This document shows, piece after piece, positions 56,461-64,000 of a stretch of DNA of 64,000 nucleotides. The translations under genes were made by a program, and so were the position numbers. The stretch is taken from assembly GCA_020726505.1 (NCBI GenBank), contig JAHLEZ010000005.1:1674001-1738000 (forward strand), given 5' to 3'. Positions within the stretch are counted from its first letter, which is position 1, and every line of letters starts with the position of its first letter. This DNA comes from Leptodontidium sp. MPI-SDFR-AT-0119. Taxonomy: Eukaryota; Ascomycota; Leotiomycetes; Helotiales; Leptodontidiaceae. The notes beneath the pieces were generated by a model. The model worked only from the letters and a program-made list of their open reading frames with translations. It was not told the DNA's origin and ran no database searches.

Positions 56461-58899
56461 CCTCATATATTCGACTACAAGCCACTCCCAACTACCACAT
56501 CATTACGATTACTCAAACTGTCCCCGCTAGATCACATACCCAACGAGTACGACATATTTCTACCAATTCAATGCTCGATTGAGGTCTGTGATCTCAACGA
56601 TCATCCAACCTTTGATGCATTGTCTTACACCTAGGGCTACCCTTCAACGGTGTATTCCTCATGTCGCGACGTTTCTTCTCCCGCAGCGTGGCGGCTCCCG
56701 CCTATGAGATTTTCTGTGACGGCACACCTATATCCGTCGGAACCAATCTTTGGAGTGCACTGCTTGCTCTAATATTTGTACTCACGTATACCTTGCTATC
56801 AGAGAATGATGAGTCCACCATCCCCAGTTGGGCGCACAATGTCTGCGCTGGGCCTCCCGTCTGTGTTGATGCTCTATGTATCAATCAATCGAATCTCCAA
56901 GACAGGTCCGCACAAGTCATGTTAATGAACCGAATCTACGGGCAAGCTAAGCATATCAAGATTTGGCTTGGTGGACAAGATGCCTTCTCGCGAAGCGCCT
57001 TGGAGACAATCCAAATCCTGAACACAAACCTGAATTAAACAGTGGGCTGGCAAAGGCTTGATCCATGGGACCCAATAGTTTACGAACCATACGGCTTACC
57101 CGTCATAACACCCCCGCAAGTGGCTGGATTACTATGCCTTACTTACTCGTGCATGGTTTCGAAGAGCCTGGATCGTCCAGAAATTCGCTACAGCGAAGGA
57201 TCCCGTTTTCTTCTGTGGACTGAAACTTTTCCCTCCGGACTTCTTCTTCGTGCCTCTGGGCTTCTTGATACGAAGCACCTGGATCGACAAGGTTATGCAG
57301 CTTGCGGAGCGTGACCTGCAACGTACCTTCCAACCCGCAAAGAAATTTCCTGTGGACATACACCTTGGTCATAGCTCTGTGCTTTACCAACCTGGGGCCT
57401 GAAGACAGCGATATATTCAACTACACTATTATTTTGAATATGGCAGATGTGCGAATACGTCTATGCCATTCTGATAACCTTGAACCATCGGAAACAGTAG
57501 CAGAAGCCAAGCCCCTTCCCCTCTAGCGCCTCTATTGGAGAAACAGATCAGCAGTAGCGACAGATGCCCGAGACAAGATATACGCGTACCTGGGTCTATC
57601 GAAAGAATTTCTTGGTCCCAAACAGCACGAGTGGACGCACTTAAGTCTAGACTATACCAAACCAGCAAGTCAAGTCTACACAGAAGTGTCACAGAAAATG
57701 ATATCTTCAATGGGAAATCTTCGATTCCTGTCCCTGAAAGAAAGCCAACTCAGCACAAAGCTGGCCGACTTGCCATCCTGGGTGCCAGACTTCAGCGCAC
57801 ATGGATGGCCGAATCCCTTCGATACAGGCGGTCCGACGCCGTGGACGACATCATCTGGCCTCGCATCTCACATCGATTTCAGCCAGAAGGGAGTTCTACA
57901 AGTCCGTGGGTTCAAGATAGGGGAAGTCACGAGATGTGCGAGTCCTGGATTCCACTGTGGTTTCTTTTCTGAATATGCGAGTTTGCTGACTTGTATACCG
58001 GACATTTCACAAATTCGAGACCCGGTTATGAATGAGCACCTTCGGAAATATCTGCAAGAAGGGGATGCTGGGGTTTGGGAGAAGGCTTTTGATCATTTAG
58101 GACAGCCGGACAACACACACGCTCAAGGCGAAATTAGAACCCAATCCAAAGTCGAGGTACTCTGGAGGACGGCGTTAACTGATCGATTTGCTGGACTTCA
58201 TCCTGCCCCTGCAGAGTATGGTGTTGCTTTCGACTCACTCATCACCTCGCATTTCAAGCACGTTGAATTGCACGCCCTAGCAGCACGAGCGAAACGTACA
58301 AGGCTCTGGCCTTGATAGAGAAGTCTTGTCGCAGAAGCAATATTTCTGCCCTGAGTGAAATGCTAGATGGCATATCGCCCTTTGAGGATGCTAAATATCG
58401 ACTTGGGACTGATTATACTACTTGTCGAAAACTTCAAGGGCTGGTACCTTTTGACAGTATCGAGATTTTGTATCCGCCCGCATTCGTGAACTTGGAGGAA
58501 GATATAGATCGTGCAGTTTCGGAAGGGAAGGGGAGAGAGTTGCAATTGATTATGGACCACTGGGGTAGTCTTCGGGAGAAGGCTGGGGACTCTGAGGGTG
58601 AGCCCCGGATGCAGAAGATGAGGTCTGAGATGATGTTGAAATCCATGCAATTGCTCAGCGAGAGGAGACTCTTCGCGACAGATAGTGGCCATCTAGCAGC
58701 GGGTGTGGAGACTATGGAGATTGGTGATGAGGTGTGGGTTCTGGTGGGGGCTTCGGTGCCGTTCCTGTTGCGTCGCCGACAGGAACGAGGCCAGTACAGC
58801 CTCTTGGGAGAAGCATATGTTCATGGAGTTATGCATGGGGAAGCTGTTGATGTCTTCTTGGGTTCAAGTGAAAGCGCGCAGACAATATCAATCATCTAA
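56461..58899 (+). pseudogene. HET-domain pseudogene with several breaks
   Basis: Pieces of a HET protein in changing frames. FDYKPLPTTTSLRLLKL leads to TFDALSYT followed by TAG at 56632-56634, exactly where the family has Trp (LSYTWG). After a frame change comes YEIFCDGTPISVGTNLWSAL, PVCVDALCINQSNLQDRSAQ and YGQAKHIKIWLGG, a stop at about 57036, and in another frame TRAWFRRAWIVQ. The C-terminal part, 57686-58315 (LPSWVPDFSAHGWPNPF) and 58312-58899 (ATDSGHLAAGVETMEIGDEV, VPFLLRR), matches the usual tail of HET proteins. At least two stops and three frame changes are present, so it is not functional. Confidence 0.85.
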
Positions 58900-61731
58900 A
58901 TGACAGAAAAAAGGAATTCCTTAGCGAATCGGGTGGAAATTTGGCTTGAACTGATCCGGATTGTTAGTCTTTACTCCGTTTCTTTCCTCTGCTGCCCCTT
59001 AAAGATTCTCATTAATGTAGGTCCTTTCCCCCGGTCAATGATGTAGCATACTGTTTATTAGTCCCTCAATGATCTTTCCTACTCTGTGATGTGATTTTTA
59101 CCCGTGTTTTCGAGTCCCCAAGTAACTCTCTTGGCTTCATTCAGCGCAGAACCGGTTCTACCCACAGAAAACAAAGAGCTCGCTTACAAGCTTTGGTGTA
59201 AAGTACCTCTTGTCAACACTCATGTCCGTACTCCGCTCTTACTATCCGCGAATACGTTTGCAAGACTTAGCCCACAGCAAATTTTCTCACGGATGAACTT
59301 TCCCAGACTTATATCACTTCGTTTCTGCTGCTAGTCGGTTTGCCTCTCCTGCTTTTTGACCAGTTTTCTTTTATCCTCAGCGAATTTCCCACGATGAGAC
59401 GTCACATTGGAGATCGTCCGATCGTTGTTTAGCTGATCCAAATAATTTTGATAACCTCACCACTTGTTGGCCAGGAGATTTAGCAGCTCCTCAAGAACTA
59501 GGTACCTCCAGGTGTTGTTTTCTACCACATGTGTATCTCTCTGAATTTACAGTCTAGGCCGGGCAAACCCTACCCTCAAACATCAAGACAGAAAAGATAT
59601 TGAATTCACCGACTTCTTATCGAGTGCTATATGGCACTCAACTAGACAATTCATTAAACTGCACTAGGAGTGAAGCTCCGTTGACTTCTGGGTCTTCGCT
59701 TCAGTGACGTTTCAACAGTGAATTCCGAATGTCTGTAGAAAGTCCTCTAAGGTGAAGTGGGACGGCTGGGCCGGGAGCGGAGAGATTATCTATATACACG
59801 CTCTCGCACTGCAGAGATATGGCATCATGGCACTGGGAACGGTCGAAGAAAACTCGCATCGGCGTCATCGGAGGGATGTGCGAGAGAGATGTGAATACAA
59901 TTTCAAGACCCCTGGAAGTCTGGGGAGGGTATGGAAAGAAGAAGGACGAAGGGCAGGATGGAGTCTATGCATTCTGGGATATGAGTGTTTTAGGTAAGCG
60001 AGAGCGGGTACACAGTGTTGGTACTTTTGACAGTCAACAGAATATTGACAGCAATCTCATGCTTGAGCCCAGAGCAGAGGTGAGCACAGCATAACACCAA
60101 CATCACAACGGTCAGGACTATTGTACGGTCTAAGCTCAGACACCTCGCTCCCTAGAATTTGTATATACGAACGCCGTTCTGCTCCAAAGCAAAATTTCCA
60201 CATCTTCATGAGTGACTACCGATCAAATGTTACCTGCCATGGGTTACAAAAGAAGCAGATGAAAGTCATGTATATATATGTTCTACGCTCTATCCTGTGT
60301 ACTACTTGTCATCAATTTTCGTATCTTCAAACATGCAGAACAACACTCGTCGAAGTTAGAGGGGTGAATCTGAATGTGAAATTGGCAGAAGGACATTCAT
60401 TTAAACTGTAAGAGTCAAGTAAGACTTCATGCAGAATAATCTCACCCAGAAAATGGGGTATATAAACTCCACCAGTAGTCCCTAGCTTTCCACCCCAACT
60501 CACTACTCAGAACTCGCTGCCAGTACATCTCTCCGAGGACAACAAGAGCAAGCTGTCCCAGTCCTGCACAATCGGCGGTTAGCGAGCGAAAAAAGCGCAA
60601 TTACTTTTCAAGATATCCTAAATTAATTCAAACCAGTAGATTACTCTACTATACCTATCTATGTTGGGATGGAGAAGGGGTGAATCGGATGAGTAACAAT
60701 TTAAATTATGACAACAATTACTAGCGACTCTGAGCTCAGGTAGATTCCCCACTGTATGAAAATGGAAGAAAATTTTCACCCCTTCCAAACCACTCACGAC
60801 ATTTAGCTTCAACATCTCTTCAGATATCCCGTTATTAAGCTCTGATACTCCATCTCTCGGCTGGCCAATCTCGTCAAAATCTATCTCTGCTAGGCCTTGA
60901 GACAAAACCTGCTCTAAACTAGCCTCGCTTCATCAAGGAAAGCAACTTGGTAGCGTCTAACGAAGGAAATCGGGTTTATATACCTACCTATCTCCCAAAT
61001 CTCTTCAATTACTTTGGGTATCCCGCCGTAGCGAATGAATATCTCTCGCTCGGTATTGACCTCGAAGTTCTTCACTTGTGCTCACATCAAGCTCATGTCC
61101 AAACAAAGCGGAAGGCGGAGTATTTAAAACCCCCTAATCCCCCTCTCTCGTACTCAGCGGACACAGATGAAGTACTCACCGAACTCCAGAAACAAGTAGC
61201 TCTCCAAGAAAGACTAGAACCTAAATTCTATACCATGAAATCCCATGTCATCAAATTTCGGTCCACGCTCAATATGCACTTCCAGGCACGCTCTCACAGT
61301 CTATAGAAACAAGACTCCCCTCCCCTCCCCTCCCACTCGTATGGTTCCCATGAGACTTTGACAGCGAAACCGAACTTGACAATAATCCAAACAAAAAGAG
61401 TGACAGCGAGAACCTACTGCCAATTCACTTCCTCGAACACGAAGCAGTTTACCAATCCGAAACACCTAGATCCAGTAAGTAACAGCGACTATTTCCCATC
61501 CCAACAAAGATAGGCGAACGAATAAGCAGCAGCAAGTCATATGGCCCCGCCCCGCCCCAGAGTAAGATTTACATTCGAGGCACAGGTACCCAAAAAAGGC
61601 ATCGAAAACTCATGAATACCATACTATAGAGTTCAGGAATTGTGTGATTGATTGTTGCTTTTTTGAAAAGATTTTTTCAGATGTGATGTTGTATATACTC
61701 GTCGGTTTCCTGATTTTTTTTGTTTTTTTTT
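58900..61731. other. Stretch without a supported gene, up to the transposon
   Basis: Open frames at 59752-60094, 60121-60411, 60618-60905 and 60947-61306 have no family resemblance. Composition becomes AT-rich toward the right. Poly-T runs at 61714-61731 border the transposon. Confidence 0.35.
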
Positions 61732-64000
61732 CCGACCTACGCAAGTAGGTCGGAACCACCAACTTCGACATACCAGCAACTTCGACATGACGACTTAATC
61801 AAGGAATAACTTTTTTACTACTAATATGATCAACTTAAAAGTTGGATCATTAAATCCGGAACAAAATTATACATAAATCACACTTTAAATGACGTCATTC
61901 GATTCATGTAGTGCATCGTAATTAAATAGACTAAGCAAGAATTTGGGGTCCCGCGGGGCTTAAAACAGCCAAAATATCAACTTCTACGTCTAACTTCTTA
62001 GCCCTTTTATAGATTTTAATAAAAAAAGATCCACGAGATATACGAACTATATATATTCCAATCGATTCCGAGATTTATATAACGATCGCATAACGTTTAG
62101 TAGTGGAAAATAAGTGGTTATATCAAAAATATAGGTTTCGGGATACTCGCTTATGTAATCCCTCTTCAACCCTAACTCAAATACCCCTCAATTGTAATCA
62201 TCGTAATCTACAGGCCCACCACCACTATTATCACTCAAATTGACGTCGGAATCGGAATCAGCGGACGAATCTGACTCCATAGGGCTCTCAATATCACTAC
62301 CATCCTCTTGCTCGTTGTCGCTAGATATCTTAATCGCTTTTTGTGTTAGTCTTTTGGCGCGAATTAGTCTTTAAGATACGGCTATAACTACAGGCTCTTA
62401 TTGTGTAACCTCTTCTTCTTTAATTGTAGTCGATTTCCGACCCCTAGGCTTCTTCCCAGTACTAATCAACGCTTGTAACTTCATAGCTTTGTCGAGTTTA
62501 TGTTGTATTTTAGCCTAAGCTTTCTCCTCCTGGATGCGTGCCTTTTCTATTCTTTTTTAAACCTTCGTAGTTTCTTTCTCCTCCCTCTTTTGCTGTCGAG
62601 CTAAAGCTTTAGTAACTCTCTCCTCTTCTAACTTTAATATATTTCCAGCAATATTCGCCTCCCTTTGAAGCTTCGCAAGTTTGGACTCCTAGGCAACATC
62701 ATTCCTTTCGCCGATGATTCGCAATCCTTCGCCAGAGGAGATTACGCGGCCCCCACCGCGAGGTTTGACTCTCCTAGCACCCTCTTTGTTATTCAATACA
62801 AGGGAATTACTGCCCCAAGTATTATTTAGAACGGTTAAAGTAAGCTCTTAGCGCGCGGCGTCAGCTATAATCGCACTAACTGTACTACCTTTACGGAACT
62901 TCTTATTAGAAAGTCGCCTTAATGGAGACGATAATATATCTTCGTAGGTCTCAAGAAATTCGGCGTGTGCGTTAATTCCTTTAGCTCCATATAGGGTACC
63001 AAAAAATGGCGTCTTTCTATACTAACGAAGATCATCCGCCGTACTTTTAAGCCCGTAATTCCCGTAGTCTTCTATGCCTCTAGGTTACGAAGGTTGCTCT
63101 AGAGTAGTTGCCACTTCTAGTAATTCGTCGATACGAGAGCTTGCCAATAGAGCTATCAAATCGTTTGTAATATCAACATTGTCGTCACGTGGGAGCTATA
63201 GAAGCTCAATTCCGTCCTCTGGCTCATCGTCGAAAGCTCCGTCATTATAAGTCCACGGGACATAGTCGTATTCTTCGTCTAACGCTGTTTCGGCCTCCTA
63301 GAACTCGTTATTAACTAGAATCCAGCGTGGCACTGGCTCGTTAGATGCAAGAACATTGATTACCGTGAATGGATCACTTAGGGTATAGTTATACACCCGT
63401 CCACCCGTGTCTTTGTCGCCCATTTGAGTATCCTAGGTAAGCTTAAAAACTTTAATAATAACATCCGCGTTCAATGGCCATATGCCGGTACGCCTAAAGG
63501 CTGACTAAATCGTCTCTTTCTTGAAGGTTTTGGCTCTGATCTAGTGAAGGCATTAAAGAAAGGTGTATTTAGTAAAAGAGTTACAGCCGTCTCTAATTCT
63601 ATCTTTAATTGCTCGGCCATGCTAGTGCTTTTCAGACTAGAAACAAGCAACGTCGAGTAGTTGTGTGGCATGTGTTAAGTAAGCAATTAAACAAAAAGGT
63701 ATAATCTTTAGTTGCTCACACCTAGAGATAAACTCGTAGGTTATATGGCTACCATGGCCATCAAATATCAAGAGACGCCAAGGGCCTTGTTGGCGGCCTT
63801 TGGTTTGTTAATCAAAGTGTTAAAGCCACTCTAATACGAGCTCGTCACTTGAGTACCCCTTTTCACTACAAGAGATCTTTGTGCCTAGTAGTAAGTTGTT
63901 GTTAAACATCTTCTTAAGGTAGACAGTCCCCGGCATAATAATGTAACAATCAATAGCGTAGCCAGCAGTAGAGATATACTCAATGATTAACACAGACTCG
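61732..64000 (-). mobile_element. pogo/Fot1-type DNA transposon, RIP-mutated, right part off the window
   Basis: The left edge is marked by a hairpin, CCGACCTAC-GCAA-GTAGGTCGG (61732-61753), next to long T runs, a plausible terminal repeat. It contains a minus-strand transposase relic (62188 to the window edge). The DNA between is AT-rich. The other end lies beyond 64000, so length and target duplication cannot be judged. Confidence 0.7.
62188..64000 (-). pseudogene. DDE transposase (pogo/Fot1 family) with many in-frame stops
   Basis: Read right to left, one frame runs with almost no indels: GTVYLKKMFNNNLLLGTKIS, then RRLLIFDGHGSHITYEFI, which holds the second Asp of the DDE triad, IPFCLIAYLTHATQLLDV, as in pogo/Fot1 proteins, then a charged coiled region (KLEEERVTKALARQQKREEK; KIQHKLDKAMKLQALI) and an acidic tail ending at TGA (62190-62188). 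At least 15 TAA/TAG codons interrupt it, mostly where Gln would fit (for example WL-stop-HFD-stop-QT), which is what CpA to TpA change by RIP makes of CAA/CAG. The N-terminus with the CENP-B-like DNA-binding domain lies past the right edge. Confidence 0.8.

Noticed and set aside
59752..60094. Overlapping plus-strand frames near 59.8-60.1 kb
   Set aside because: Two frames overlap over the same DNA without family features; a GTAAGC near 59994 has no matching downstream exon.

Overview
The window is nuclear DNA of a filamentous ascomycete (Pezizomycotina). Evidence: genes carry many 45-90 nt introns with GTAAGT/GTATGT donors and CTAAC-type branch points; Zn2Cys6 regulators, PDR-type ABC transporters and HET-domain proteins are present; and the right edge holds a pogo/Fot1-type transposon whose stops look like repeat-induced point mutation (RIP). 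Protein resemblance suggests Leotiomycetes (Helotiales), but that placement is only an impression from memory.

Left third (1-24 kb): a gene-poor start, then a metal-dependent amidohydrolase that seems to have lost catalytic ligands (2197-3653, -), a small frameshifted gene (5499-5935, -), a frameshifted DUF3830-like gene of bacterial type (6256-6800, +), remains of a fungal transcription factor (6997-7560, -), and a small protein kinase (8366-9234, +). Next comes a possible functional block: a seven-exon ornithine-aminotransferase-like enzyme (9868-11534, +), a Zn2Cys6 regulator (12013-13251, +), a twelve-exon PDR ABC transporter (13864-18975, -), an NAD(P)-binding protein (19880-20653, -) and a JEN1-like carboxylate transporter (21753-23406, -). 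One amine/amino-acid enzyme, a regulator and two exporters/importers side by side could be a small metabolic or detoxification cluster, but the sequence does not prove it.

Middle third (24-47 kb): an intact HET-domain gene (26342-28279, +), a large membrane protein of unknown function (28603-30743, -), an intron-containing tRNA-Gly(GCC), an APH-type pseudogene with three frame breaks (32450-33313, +) that meets a decayed minus-strand gene at a shared CTAG, and two poorly resolved hypothetical genes (34943-35436, + and 35484-36556, -). Then follow conserved housekeeping genes: an Ecm4-type glutathione transferase (39087-40643, -), the ubiquitin-activating enzyme E1 (41526-44837, -) and FKBP12 (45958-46971, -). 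The housekeeping genes splice into perfect reading frames, so frame breaks elsewhere are more likely real decay than general sequence error.

Right third (47-64 kb): a microsatellite-rich, gene-poor stretch leads into a graveyard of self/non-self recognition genes: a WD40 remnant of an NLR-type protein (52020-52500, +), a HET gene with one premature stop (52752-55072, -), and a heavily broken HET pseudogene (56461-58899, +). The window ends in AT-rich DNA with a transposase full of in-frame TAA/TAG codons (62188 to the edge, -). Exon joins were worked out by hand from splice signals, reading frame and family resemblance; no database search was run.
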